From positions 1-64,000 of the forward strand of contig CANRMI010000010.1 of the NCBI GenBank assembly GCA_947631685.1: a stretch of 64,000 bases of DNA, in the 5' to 3' direction. The first letter of the stretch is position 1, and every line of letters starts with the position of its first letter. Positions 16,010 through 24,497 of this stretch are shown here, in pieces. A program made the translations under genes and the position numbers. This stretch comes from an uncultured Lachnospiraceae bacterium (GTDB lineage: Bacteria > Bacillota > Clostridia > Lachnospirales > Lachnospiraceae). The notes beneath the pieces are model-generated. The model was not told the origin of the DNA. It was given only the letters and a program-made list of their open reading frames with translations, and ran no database searches.

Positions 16010-17127
16010 CTTTGCGGCTCCTTTCTGCGCATTTCCACCGGCGTTCCGCCGCTTCTCAGCGCCTGGGCTTCTTTCAGGACTTCCGCGTAATCTTCTCCGG
16101 TGTAAGTGAGAAGCTTCTTTTCCGCAGGCAGCGGAACGGAAACCTTCTGGCGGGCAAGAGCCTCTAAAATGTCGTCCACTACAGCCACAAAGCCCACCGC
16201 CGGCGCCTCTTTGCCGAAATGGGAAAGCAGGGAGTCGTAGCGGCCTCCCTTGGCGATGGCGTCGCCGATCCCGTAGGTATAGGCCTTAAAGATGATTCCC
16301 GTATAGTACCGGTACTTACTCAGCATTCCCAGATCAAAGGAAACATATTTTTCGTTCCCGTACAGGCACAGAACATCATAGAGCGCCTCCAGTCTGGCGA
16401 CGGCGCTTCTGGCCCGCTTATTGTCCGTATTCATACCGGCCTTGCGGAGTGTCTCCCTGTTGCCGAAAAGATCGGTGATATGCAGCAGTTTGTCTCTGTA
16501 TCTCTCCAAAACCCCTGCCTCCTGGAGCAGGTTCTCCGCGCCGTAATAGTTTTTGGCGGAAATAAATTCCCTGAGGCGAAGCTCCGTATCCTCATCGAGA
16601 CCGGCCTCTTCGCAGAGTCCTTTGAAATACTCCACTTCTCCGATGCTGACCTGGAAGTCCCGCAATCCGGTATGCAGCAGGGATTCTATGACCAGATTGA
16701 CCATCTCCCCGTCGGCTTCCACGCTGCCGTCCCCGATCAGCTCCCCGCCGGTCTGGGTCACCTCCTTGAGTTTCCCCTGCAGATTGGAGGTATTGACAAA
16801 GGTACTGCCTCTGTAGCAGAAACGGACGGGAGTCTCCTCGTCGCAGAAATATTTGGCGGCGCACCGGGCTATGGACGGAGTAAAATCCGGCCGCAGGACC
16901 AGCGTATTGCCCTCTTTGTCAAAAAATTTGTACAGATCCTTAGAAGGGGTGGTCCCAATCTCCTTGGAGAACACGTCGAAGTATTCAAAAGTGGGCGTCT
17001 GAATGTCCTCATAGCCGTAGGAGATCAGTTTGCTCCGCAGGCTTTCCTCCACAAACAGCTTTCTGGCGTATTCCCTGCCGTATATGTCCCGGACGCCTTC
17101 CGGGGTATGTAGTAAAATCTGATTCAT
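16006..17127 (-). CDS. hisZ: HisZ, ATP phosphoribosyltransferase regulatory subunit
   Basis: The product is a 373-residue class II histidyl-tRNA synthetase-like protein (TPEGVRDIYGREYARK, FTPSIARCAAKYF, GGRYDSLLSHFG) that partners short HisG. It is shorter than a true HisRS and lacks the anticodon-binding domain, and it is coupled to hisG. First gene of the his operon, with GGAGAG before the ATG and a strong promoter with an operator-like palindrome upstream. Confidence 0.93.
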   Translation of the reverse strand: MNQILLHTPEGVRDIYGREYARKLFVEESLRSKLISYGYEDIQTPTFEYFDVFSKEIGTTPSKDLYKFFDKEGNTLVLRPDFTPSIARCAAKYFCDEETPVRFCYRGSTFVNTSNLQGKLKEVTQTGGELIGDGSVEADGEMVNLVIESLLHTGLRDFQVSIGEVEYFKGLCEEAGLDEDTELRLREFISAKNYYGAENLLQEAGVLERYRDKLLHITDLFGNRETLRKAGMNTDNKRARSAVARLEALYDVLCLYGNEKYVSFDLGMLSKYRYYTGIIFKAYTYGIGDAIAKGGRYDSLLSHFGKEAPAVGFVAVVDDILEALARQKVSVPLPAEKKLLTYTGEDYAEVLKEAQALRSGGTPVEMRRKEPQR

Positions 17128-17163
17128 CGTTCTCTCCGTTTTTTAGCGCTTTAATACTTTAAC

Positions 17164-17232
17164 GTGCTAATCAATTAGCAAATTAGCACATGAAATTATC
17201 TGTAGTATACTGAATGGACGGCCGTTTGTCAA
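17164..17232 (-). promoter_or_regulatory. his operon promoter and palindromic operator
   Basis: The minus-strand promoter is -35 TTGACA (17227-17232), a 17-bp spacer, then -10 TATACT (17204-17209). About 15 bp past the -10, GTGCTAAT (17164-17171) and ATTAGCAC (17182-17189) form a perfect inverted repeat around the start of the transcript; the spacer has an extra ATTAGC. No T-box-like leader fits in the 100-bp gap. A repressor, perhaps the TrpR-like HisR/YerC type, is inferred, but I cannot confirm its motif. Confidence 0.75.
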
Positions 17233-17234
17233 GC

Positions 17235-17768
17235 CTATTCCCGATCTTCCAGATCTTTTTTCATGATTTCCAGGTAGGGAACCAATACCCCGTTCTGCTT
17301 GGGCAGCAGATAGTCCGGATTCAATTCCTCATAACGGAAGCTCTTCCGCCCTCCTGCCTGCGCCCTGTCCCAGAAATACCGCAGCATCTCATAGGGCAGA
17401 TAATAGAAGACGTCCCGGGCGGTATAATAGATCAGGAAAAAAGCGATCCCGCCCTGCTTTTCAAATTCTTCCATAAATTGGACCTGATGGGCATGGATGT
17501 TCTGTAAGGCAAAAGTATCCACAGCGCATTCCTTGGCGTCAAAACAGACCGGAATGCCCTGCACAGCCCCTATATAATCCACTGTACTTTTCTGCTCAAA
17601 ATACGCCAGCGTGATCTGGTGGTGTTCCTTGTCCATCTTAATGGGGGTGATCGGGGTGGGGATCTTCTGGATCAACGCCAGTCCGCTCTCTCTGTATTTT
17701 TCATTGGTTTTATTGATGAGCTCCTCCAGCGTGGAGCCCCGTAAGCCCCTGGATTTCCATGTTGCCAT
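17235..17768 (-). CDS. recU: Holliday junction resolvase RecU
   Basis: The product is a 177-residue RecU with the family start (SRGLRGSTLEELIN), followed by IPTPITPIKM, the nuclease residues in STVDYIGAVQGIPVCFDAKE and the stalk/C-terminal parts. It cuts Holliday junctions during recombination and is the Gram-positive counterpart of RuvC; ruvAB are elsewhere in this window. The gene overlaps the end of the RluA-type gene by 59 bp. Its 3' end abuts the -35 box of the his promoter. Confidence 0.95.
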   Translation of the reverse strand: MATWKSRGLRGSTLEELINKTNEKYRESGLALIQKIPTPITPIKMDKEHHQITLAYFEQKSTVDYIGAVQGIPVCFDAKECAVDTFALQNIHAHQVQFMEEFEKQGGIAFFLIYYTARDVFYYLPYEMLRYFWDRAQAGGRKSFRYEELNPDYLLPKQNGVLVPYLEIMKKDLEDRE

Positions 17769-18744
17769 AGGCTAAAACCTCCCTCATCTTTGCCGGCAGC
17801 GGCGCGAAAACGCTTTTTCCCGAAAGGCTTAAAAGCGCAGGCTGTTCCGGAAATTCCAAAAGGTAAGCGTGGAGCAGCTGTCCCCGGACGCCCAGCTTTG
17901 CGCGGTATTTTTGGTTGAAGGCACTGTCTCCGTACTTTTCATCCCCTAACACAGGATGTCCCTCAAAAGCCAAATGGGCCCGGATCTGATGGGACTTTCC
18001 CGTGATGAGTTCCACTTCCAAAAGGGTAAATTCGCCATTGTCCTTTAAAGGTGTATAGGCGGTTTCAATGGGCGAGGCTCCGGGGATTTCTTCTTTGCAG
18101 ATAAAGACTCGGTTGGTCTTTTCATCCTTTTTTAAAAAACCCGTGATATGGGCTTTTTGGCGCAAAACGCCCTTTACAATAGTCAGATAGTACTTTCGGA
18201 TGTCCCTTTCCCTGATCAGCCTGCTGAACAGCTGGCTGCCCTTTAGGGAAATGCCGCACAGCACAAGTCCGCTGGTATTTCTGTCCAGCCGGTTTAAAAC
18301 GGAGGGATGAAAGCCCTTAAGGGTTTCGGGAGAAAGCTTTTTCTGTTCCAGCAGACAACCGATCATCCACTCGTTTAAGGAGCTCTGGTCTTCTTTTGCT
18401 TTCTGACTCAAAACTCCCGCCGGTTTGTTGACGATCAGCACATTTTCATCCTGAAACAGGATTTCCACGCCTTTTATATTCCGGTAAGCCTGCAGATATG
18501 GAGAGACATCTTCCCGGTCACCCGGGCCGCTCAGAAGCTGAAAAGTATCCTCCGAAAAAAAGAGACTGACGGTATCGCCTGCCGTCAAGATCTCCTTTCC
18601 TTCCGCTTTCTTATGATTTAAAACAATGTTTTTCTTCCTCAGCATTTTATAGAGGAAACCGTTTCCGGCTCCGGGCAGGATCCTGCGCAGGAATTTGTCC
18701 AGCCGCTGTCCGGCCTCATCGCTTCCAATCTGAAATGACTGCAT
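17710..18744 (-). CDS. RluA-family pseudouridine synthase
   Basis: A 344-residue RluA-type RNA pseudouridine synthase: an N-terminal S4-like domain (QRLDKFLRRILPGAGNGFLYKML) and a catalytic domain with the NRLDRNTSGLVL motif containing the nucleophilic Asp. Its long tail overlaps recU by 59 bp. The RNA target (23S rRNA or tRNA) cannot be told from the sequence. It follows the membrane protein gene by 14 bp in an operon led by the HD-GYP gene. Confidence 0.9.
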   Translation of the reverse strand: MQSFQIGSDEAGQRLDKFLRRILPGAGNGFLYKMLRKKNIVLNHKKAEGKEILTAGDTVSLFFSEDTFQLLSGPGDREDVSPYLQAYRNIKGVEILFQDENVLIVNKPAGVLSQKAKEDQSSLNEWMIGCLLEQKKLSPETLKGFHPSVLNRLDRNTSGLVLCGISLKGSQLFSRLIRERDIRKYYLTIVKGVLRQKAHITGFLKKDEKTNRVFICKEEIPGASPIETAYTPLKDNGEFTLLEVELITGKSHQIRAHLAFEGHPVLGDEKYGDSAFNQKYRAKLGVRGQLLHAYLLEFPEQPALLSLSGKSVFAPLPAKMREVLAYGNMEIQGLTGLHAGGAHQ

Positions 18745-18758
18745 ACCGATTCTCCGTT

Positions 18759-19343
18759 TTAAAGGGAAATACTTTTGAAAGTACTGCCGATCTTCGCGCT
18801 GTATTCCATATCCTGGGGCATATCCTGCAGCTGTCTTAACCGGCCGGCGTATTTATGGACATCCTGAAAGAGCTTGATGCTCACGTCTTTGAAATTATCT
18901 ATTTTCAGACAGCTTTCCAGATGTTTGACACAGTCTGCCTCCGACAGTTTTTGATCTGGCATGTAGCCCACCACTGTGTTGCCGCAGATGGTCATATGCG
19001 GAACCGGATAGGTCTTTTCCCTGGAGGTAAACACCAGATCGTACAGGCAGAAAAGCCCCTGAGAATCCGCTTCTATAATGGCGGCGTCCTCTTCCCGCAG
19101 ACTGTGATAGCGGCTGTAGATAACCGCCTCCACCAGACTTTTGCTGGCAGGCAGGCAGCCTAAGACCGCCACAATGGTCAGCAGATTGTTGCGGGTGCCG
19201 ACTGTCAGGATCCCTCCCGCGAACAGAGAAAGGGAAATGGCAAAATATATGACAGTCCTGATCCATTCATATTTTTTCTGGCTGTTCAGATAATGGGGAG
19301 TCCCCTTTACCGCCTCCGTTGTAAAAAGACGTTTTAAATTCAT
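18759..19343 (-). CDS. hypothetical membrane protein
   Basis: I read 194 residues from the ATG at 19343, which has AGAGG six bases upstream; the longer frame lacks a site. Two adjacent membrane segments (about residues 28-46 and 53-70) are followed by a cytoplasmic domain of about 120 residues with a C-terminal KYAGRLRQLQDMPQD stretch. No family is recognised. It lies between an HD-GYP phosphodiesterase and an RluA gene, with short gaps. Confidence 0.7.
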   Translation of the reverse strand: MNLKRLFTTEAVKGTPHYLNSQKKYEWIRTVIYFAISLSLFAGGILTVGTRNNLLTIVAVLGCLPASKSLVEAVIYSRYHSLREEDAAIIEADSQGLFCLYDLVFTSREKTYPVPHMTICGNTVVGYMPDQKLSEADCVKHLESCLKIDNFKDVSIKLFQDVHKYAGRLRQLQDMPQDMEYSAKIGSTFKSISL

Positions 19344-19371
19344 GCTGCCTCTCATTCCTGGTACGGGATCG

Positions 19372-20613
19372 TTATGCCGTCGCCGGCGCAAAGCCGTCGT
19401 GTATCATATCCAGCATATATCTGACAATATTCGGATCAAACTGATGTCCGGCGTTTTCCGTGAGTTCCTTTTCAATGTAGTCTATGGACATGGCCTTTCT
19501 GTAGCATCTGGCGCTGCTCATGGCGTCAAAAGAATCGGCCACGCAGATGATGCGGGCTACCAAGGGAATCTCTTCCCCTTTAAGCCCCTTGGCATATCCT
19601 GTTCCGTCATAGCGCTCATGGTGGTAGAGGGCGCCGTCAACAATATTGGGAATAGAGGAAAAATCCTTCAGGATCCTGCCTCCGATGAGCACATGCTGGT
19701 TGATGATGCTTCGCTCTTCAGCCGTTAAGGTGCCGGGCTTATTCAGGATATTGTCAGGAATGCCTATTTTGCCGATGTCATGGAGCAGAGCAATATAATA
19801 GACGTTCATAACCTCTTCTTCCGACATTCCCATTCGTCTGGCAATTTCCCTGGCATAGAGAGACACCCGCAGGGAATGCCCTCTGGTATATTCGTCCTTG
19901 GCGTCAATAATGCGGGCAAAAGTCTGCAGGGATTCATTGATGATATGCTGGTCCCGTATCTGGCGCTGGCGGTATTTCCGCAAATGTATGTAGGTCACAA
20001 GGGAAACCAGATCGGCCAAAAGCAGGAGCGCCAGACAGCCGACTCCCAGCCAGAACAGCGGATGCTCCCAGAGCCGGATCTCCCTGTAAAATTCAATGGT
20101 ACAGTCCGCAAAGTGAAAACTGTCCAGATACGTCATCATAATAAAGCCGAAAGTAATGTTTTCTCCGGCTAAGATAATGTTGTTATAGTCTAAGGGCAAT
20201 ACGGTCAGAATGTCGTCTTCAAACTGAAAAATACCGCTCCAGTCGCTGTCCAGCGTACTGCCGGGCGGTGCTTCCATGCGCATACGCCAATTCTCCAGAT
20301 CTCTGCCGGAAAGGTTGGTAAAGGTAATATCATACTGGGTGCCGTAAAGGTTTTTCCTTTCGTCCTCCAGCCAGGATTTTGTCAGGGTTACGTCGAAGAC
20401 AAAATCTTCATTGGCCACATACTGGGCATCCGTTTCCGGCTGCGAGGCCATAACCAGCAGATCCGTACCCTCGCTGTTGGTATTGGGACAGACGGTGTAC
20501 AAAAGCCGGGTGGATTGATCCCGCAGATAAAAGAACAGGCCCGTAAAAAACGCACCTAAAAGAAGCAGAGATATGAAATTAAAAACAAGCCATCCTCTTC
20601 TTTTGATAAACAT
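19372..20613 (-). CDS. HD-GYP phosphodiesterase with CBM2-like ectodomain
   Basis: The product is a 413-residue membrane protein, started at the ATG at 20613 with GAAGGAG nine bases upstream. Membrane segments near residues 8-30 and 187-208 flank an external domain. That domain (about 70-165) follows the type 2 carbohydrate-binding module pattern: ITFTNLSGRDLENW, then an isolated Trp (SDWSG), then ILAGENITFGF. The cytoplasmic part is a complete HD-GYP domain (HDIGK at 278-282, later HHERYDGTGYAKG), which hydrolyses c-di-GMP. External sugar or cell-surface polysaccharide binding may therefore tune c-di-GMP; this is an inference. It has its own promoter and starts the operon leading to recU. 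Confidence 0.85.
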   Translation of the reverse strand: MFIKRRGWLVFNFISLLLLGAFFTGLFFYLRDQSTRLLYTVCPNTNSEGTDLLVMASQPETDAQYVANEDFVFDVTLTKSWLEDERKNLYGTQYDITFTNLSGRDLENWRMRMEAPPGSTLDSDWSGIFQFEDDILTVLPLDYNNIILAGENITFGFIMMTYLDSFHFADCTIEFYREIRLWEHPLFWLGVGCLALLLLADLVSLVTYIHLRKYRQRQIRDQHIINESLQTFARIIDAKDEYTRGHSLRVSLYAREIARRMGMSEEEVMNVYYIALLHDIGKIGIPDNILNKPGTLTAEERSIINQHVLIGGRILKDFSSIPNIVDGALYHHERYDGTGYAKGLKGEEIPLVARIICVADSFDAMSSARCYRKAMSIDYIEKELTENAGHQFDPNIVRYMLDMIHDGFAPATA

Positions 20614-20640
20614 GAAGCGCTCCTTCGTTACAATGGCAAT

Positions 20641-20669
20641 ATTATACACTATTCCCGCATAAAAAGCAA
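20641..20669 (-). promoter_or_regulatory. promoter of the HD-GYP operon
   Basis: Minus-strand -35 TTGCTT (20664-20669), 17-bp spacer, -10 TATAAT (20641-20646), 28 bp upstream of the chosen start. Confidence 0.75.
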
Positions 20670-20673
20670 CATT

Positions 20674-22077
20674 TCAGCACTGCTCGGTATCGGAATGCCC
20701 GGTGTCGGAAAGCAGCTCCGTGAAAGACTCGATATAGTAGTCTGCCATGGACATCTTTTCTTCCCGTATGTTTTTAGAGTAGGCATCCTCCACGGCGCAG
20801 ACCTGCATACCCGCGGCCTTTCCCGCTTGAATACCGGCGGGGATGTCCTCAAAGACCAGACATTTATCAGGGGGGATCCCCAGCCGTCTGGCTGCTTCTA
20901 AATACACATCTGGAGCGGGCTTCCCCCTGTTTACCTCACAGGCGGTGAGGATACAGTCCATATAGTCGTGAAGAGACAGCGCCCGGGCCGCAATATCCGC
21001 CAGCTCTCTGGAATTGCTGGTAGCCACGCCCAGCTTCAGGTTCTTTTTCCTGCACAGCCGCAGAAATTCTTCCGCCCCGGCCTTATAGAATACCTCATGC
21101 CCGTATTTATAGGCGGTCATGGCATTCCAGTCCTGTTTTATGGTTTCCACTTCGTCCGGCAGAGCAAAACGCTGTTTAAAGTAGCAGGCCGTTTCGGAAA
21201 AACTCATGCCCTCTATTTCCTTTTGCAGATCCTCAGGCAGTGGGATCCCGAAGCGGGATAGATATTCAATATCTATCTGCCGCCACATCCACATGGAGTC
21301 CACCAGCGTGCCGTCTAAGTCAAAGAGGATCCCCTGAAATTCGGACAGCTTCTTTTTTAGAGGATGCTGTTTTTTCCCATTTGCCTGCTTTAGAAGCTCA
21401 ATCTCCTCCTTACGCAGAGGCCGGCAGGCCCCCTTTGGCAGAGAGGGATCCAGTGTCAGTCCTCCCATGGAAAGCCGTTTGAGATACAGGACGTTGTTTC
21501 CCACCGCCTGCAGCATTCTTTTTATCTGGTGATAGCGCCCCTCCTGTATCGTCAGCAGAATATCCTGAGGAGTCCGGCACTCTACCTTAGCCGGCAGGGT
21601 GGGCTTTTCGTCCCCGATATGGATCCCTGCCTGGAGTCGGCTTATATCTTCCGGAGCAAGGGGCTTCTCTGTCAGTACCTGATAAGTTTTTTCCACATGT
21701 TTTCTGGGGGAAAGCAGTTCGTGCGCCAGCGCTCCGTCATCGGTAAGGAGCAGCAGCCCTTCCGTATCCTTATCCAACCTGCCCACCGGAAACAACCCTT
21801 TTGGGGAAATGCCCTCTATCAGATCCATGACGGTTTTTTCGTATTTGTCCTGTGTGGCTGTCAGCACGCCGGCAGGTTTGTGCATCATATAATAGCGTGG
21901 GCCCATGCAGTCAGAAAGGACCTGCCCTTTAAAAGTGACGGTATCCTCAGGATCGATCTGTTGGGAGGCATCTTTTACCCTGATACCGTTTACCAGCACC
22001 AGACCCTTTTTTACAGCCTCTTTTACTTCGCTTCTGCTCCCTGCGCCCCCGAGGGCCAAAAATTTGTCCAGACGCAT
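20674..22077 (-). CDS. RsuA/RluB-type pseudouridine synthase fused to HAD hydrolase
   Basis: A single 467-residue frame joins two enzymes. Residues 1-230 are an RsuA/RluB-family rRNA pseudouridine synthase, with an S4 domain (MRLDKFLALGGAGSRSEVKE) and the catalytic motif GRLDKDTEGLLLLT (nucleophile Asp102). Residues 248-460 are a HAD-superfamily hydrolase of the phosphoglucomutase/phosphatase type, with FDLDGTLVD (Asp253/255), GVATSNS, and KPAPDVY followed by VFEDIPAGIQAG. A short Lys-rich linker joins them. The two functions have no obvious shared pathway. Ribosome site AAAGGAG. Divergent from the YlbJ-like gene. Confidence 0.9.
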   Translation of the reverse strand: MRLDKFLALGGAGSRSEVKEAVKKGLVLVNGIRVKDASQQIDPEDTVTFKGQVLSDCMGPRYYMMHKPAGVLTATQDKYEKTVMDLIEGISPKGLFPVGRLDKDTEGLLLLTDDGALAHELLSPRKHVEKTYQVLTEKPLAPEDISRLQAGIHIGDEKPTLPAKVECRTPQDILLTIQEGRYHQIKRMLQAVGNNVLYLKRLSMGGLTLDPSLPKGACRPLRKEEIELLKQANGKKQHPLKKKLSEFQGILFDLDGTLVDSMWMWRQIDIEYLSRFGIPLPEDLQKEIEGMSFSETACYFKQRFALPDEVETIKQDWNAMTAYKYGHEVFYKAGAEEFLRLCRKKNLKLGVATSNSRELADIAARALSLHDYMDCILTACEVNRGKPAPDVYLEAARRLGIPPDKCLVFEDIPAGIQAGKAAGMQVCAVEDAYSKNIREEKMSMADYYIESFTELLSDTGHSDTEQC

Positions 22078-22164
22078 GCTGCTCCTTTCCGTCTTTCTGA
22101 AAGCATTTCTTATCTGATAGATTCATACAATAAAAACAAGTCCGTTTGCCCAAAGGAAAATCCC

Positions 22165-23082
22165 ATGAAGCTCTTTTTCTTTCTAGCTCTGTTTTTTCTG
22201 ATCCTGCGGTATCCCAGGCTGAGCGTAGGCTATGCGGCTGCGGGGCTTCATTCCTGGTTTGAATGCATGGTGCCGGCACTGCTCCCCTTTATGATCCTCT
22301 CCGGTATCATGATCCGCCAGAATCTCACCGCTCGTTTTGCCAAGGTCCTCTCCCCCGTTTTAAAACCCCTCTACAGAATGGATGACAACTGCATTTACTG
22401 CATCCTGCTGGGGTTTTTCTGCGGCTTCCCCATGGGGGCCAAAACCGTGGCGGAACTCTATGGGCGAAAGCAGCTCTCCAAAAGAGACTCTTCCCTTCTG
22501 CTGGCCTTCTGCAACAATATCGGGCCGGTTTACTTTTTAAATTTTCTGCTTCCTGCAATAGGGTTACAAAAGCCTGTCCAGATTGCCCTCTGCCTTTTTG
22601 GTATGTACGGCATTCCCCTTCTGTACGGGATCTTTCTGCGCTGCAGCGGTTTTTTGCTGCCTGAGGAGAATGGCTTTTCTACAAAATGTCCTGCCGCACC
22701 GGCGCAGCCTTTTTTGGAAAGTCTGGACGACGCCATGCAGTCAGGGATTTCGGCTGTCACTACGCTGGGCGGATACATGATACTGTTCAATTTACTGAAT
22801 CTGATTCCCCACGTTTTTTTACAAGCGGCAGGCGGCAGCGAAAAAGCCGCTCTGCTTATGGGTTGTCTGCTGGAGATCACCGGCGGCGTTGCCCGATGCG
22901 GCACAAAGCTGCCCTTTTTTGTCCTGGGCATGATGCCTTTGGGGGGACTCTCTTGTATCGCCCAGACCGCAAGCATGATCAAGGACACCGACTTATCTAT
23001 AAAAGCCTATGTAATTCACAAATCGATCCAGACCGTTTGTTCCTTTGGATATTATTTTCTTTTGCGCTCTTTCCTCTTTTGA
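22165..23082 (+). CDS. YlbJ-like Gate-domain membrane protein
   Basis: The product is a 305-residue polytopic membrane protein of the nucleoside-recognition (Gate) superfamily. The pattern MVPALLPFMILSG ... LGFFCGFPMGAKTVAELY ... LLLAFCNNIGPVYFLNF resembles the sporulation protein YlbJ, though YlbJ is usually longer. I start at the ATG at 22165, preceded by AAAGGA; upstream in-frame codons lie antisense to the RsuA-HAD gene. It probably acts in the mother-cell or forespore membrane during sporulation, a weak inference. Its tail overlaps the convergent amidase gene by 31 bp. Confidence 0.7.
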   Translation: MKLFFFLALFFLILRYPRLSVGYAAAGLHSWFECMVPALLPFMILSGIMIRQNLTARFAKVLSPVLKPLYRMDDNCIYCILLGFFCGFPMGAKTVAELYGRKQLSKRDSSLLLAFCNNIGPVYFLNFLLPAIGLQKPVQIALCLFGMYGIPLLYGIFLRCSGFLLPEENGFSTKCPAAPAQPFLESLDDAMQSGISAVTTLGGYMILFNLLNLIPHVFLQAAGGSEKAALLMGCLLEITGGVARCGTKLPFFVLGMMPLGGLSCIAQTASMIKDTDLSIKAYVIHKSIQTVCSFGYYFLLRSFLF

Positions 23083-24389
23083 CGCTTCTTGCCGGCCATG
23101 ATCAGGTTCGTGATAAGGAGCGCCATAAAAAGGATACATACAACAAAGAAACATATCATCAGAAAGCCGAAGAAGCTCTTGTTTTCCCTTACCGTCTCTG
23201 TTTTTTGGGGCGCGTGGAAGCCGTCAGAAGGCAGCGGAGAGGCATTTCCGGAGGATACGGACTCCAAAGTCTCTTCCTGTTCGGGTGGCAGCAGCTCTTC
23301 TACAGGCTTTACAAACACCGGCAGGCCATCCAGCAGATTGCTCTCCGTATAGCGGTCATACTGGTTGACTGCCTTGACCTTCACCATGGGACTGACGCCC
23401 TCCGGTACCTCTATCTCGAACACAAAGGAATCCGGCGTCGTGTTTCCGCAGACATCAGAATCTGGCCATGCTAAATACGGCGTATAGGTAGTACCTCCGT
23501 CTATGCTGTACGCGTAATACAGCATGGGGCTGTCATAATCGCAGGCGGTCAGGGCTATGCCCACCACACTCCTGTCCAGATCGGTATAGGAAGTCTCTAT
23601 CATACAGATGTCCGGATCAGAAGTATCCGCCTGCATATACAGTGTCTGACTGTCCGTTTCCCGGGTGGGATAATCACTGTAATCCACGCCCAGAATATCA
23701 CTGTGCAGGCCAAAGAACTTAGCTGCGGAAGTAGCGTCCGCAATTCCGAAGCTGATTAAATCCTCCTCAGAATCACAAAATCCGGCGTCATTTTCATGGT
23801 CAATATGGCAATGCTCGATCAGCGCCGCAGGAATGTCATACTCTTCGCAAAAGCGGAGAATGCCATAGTAGTCGGTGCCTCTTTCGTTGAGCTTGGTCTT
23901 TACGCCCCGCAGATACAGCCCCATATCCGCCATGGTTTCCATCTGCACGCAGCCAAACCGATAGCCCTGCCGGTTCTCTTCCCCAAAGGCGGAAATCCAG
24001 ACTTCCGAGCCGAAAAGAATATTTTCCACTGACATATTGAAATGCAGGCAGAACAAAAAGTCCGCATGTACGGAATTGGCAAAATCCGCTCTGGACTGGA
24101 TGGTCATATCCGTATCCGGTGAATCATGAGTCAGATAGACCGTAACGCCCTCATATTTTTCCAGTTCTTCCTTCATGGCTTCCGCCACGGTCATATTCAT
24201 CTCTTTTTCCAGATAATCGTTATAAATAGCACCGGTATTGCTGCCTCCGTGTCCTGGGTCAATGACGATCACCAGTTCACCGTCCGTATCGGGGGGATAG
24301 TAAAAATCATCGGCCCGCACTTCCCTGGGGGCTGCCGCAAAGCAGATACCCCAGAAAACAAGGCATATCCCATAAAATAGTTTTTTCAT
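23052..24389 (-). CDS. N-acetylmuramoyl-L-alanine amidase, membrane-anchored
   Basis: A 445-residue exported protein. It has a signal peptide at residues 1-26, then an Amidase_3 domain with IDPGHGG (zinc His46), the later zinc His in HFNMS and the catalytic Glu region LIEHCHIDHEND. A region of about 170 residues without recognised fold follows (Ig-like pattern, AYSIDGGTTYTPY), and a C-terminal membrane segment near 408-432 ends in a Lys/Arg-rich tail. It cleaves the amide bond between MurNAc and stem peptide and seems anchored by its C-terminus. GAAGGAG precedes the ATG. Confidence 0.88.
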   Translation of the reverse strand: MKKLFYGICLVFWGICFAAAPREVRADDFYYPPDTDGELVIVIDPGHGGSNTGAIYNDYLEKEMNMTVAEAMKEELEKYEGVTVYLTHDSPDTDMTIQSRADFANSVHADFLFCLHFNMSVENILFGSEVWISAFGEENRQGYRFGCVQMETMADMGLYLRGVKTKLNERGTDYYGILRFCEEYDIPAALIEHCHIDHENDAGFCDSEEDLISFGIADATSAAKFFGLHSDILGVDYSDYPTRETDSQTLYMQADTSDPDICMIETSYTDLDRSVVGIALTACDYDSPMLYYAYSIDGGTTYTPYLAWPDSDVCGNTTPDSFVFEIEVPEGVSPMVKVKAVNQYDRYTESNLLDGLPVFVKPVEELLPPEQEETLESVSSGNASPLPSDGFHAPQKTETVRENKSFFGFLMICFFVVCILFMALLITNLIMAGKKRQKRKERKRK

Positions 24390-24442
24390 CGTACCGTCTC
24401 CTTCGGAAAATTTTTCTGAACAGGAGAAAATTTTCTATAAGA

Positions 24443-24485
24443 GAAAAAACCGGCTTCCGGAAACTGGGTTCCGAAAAACCGGTTT
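24443..24485 (-). terminator. terminator of topoisomerase/coaD operon
   Basis: On the minus strand AAACCGG pairs with CCGGTTT, with an inner TTCGGAAC/GTTTCCGGAA stem, and runs into six T. It follows the coiled-coil gene. Confidence 0.85.
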
Positions 24486-24497
24486 GCTTTTCCTGTA

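Noticed and set aside
16219-17112. Plus-strand 297-codon frame opposite hisZ
   Set aside because: Antisense shadow of a clear HisZ gene; no ribosome site and no recognisable domain.
17128-17234. T-box riboswitch upstream of the his operon
   Set aside because: The gap is about 100 bp, too short, and there is no T-box sequence; a promoter with a palindromic operator explains it.
21529-22164. N-terminal extension of the YlbJ-like gene
   Set aside because: These codons are antisense to the RsuA-HAD gene; the internal ATG at 22165 has a proper ribosome site and starts a hydrophobic segment.
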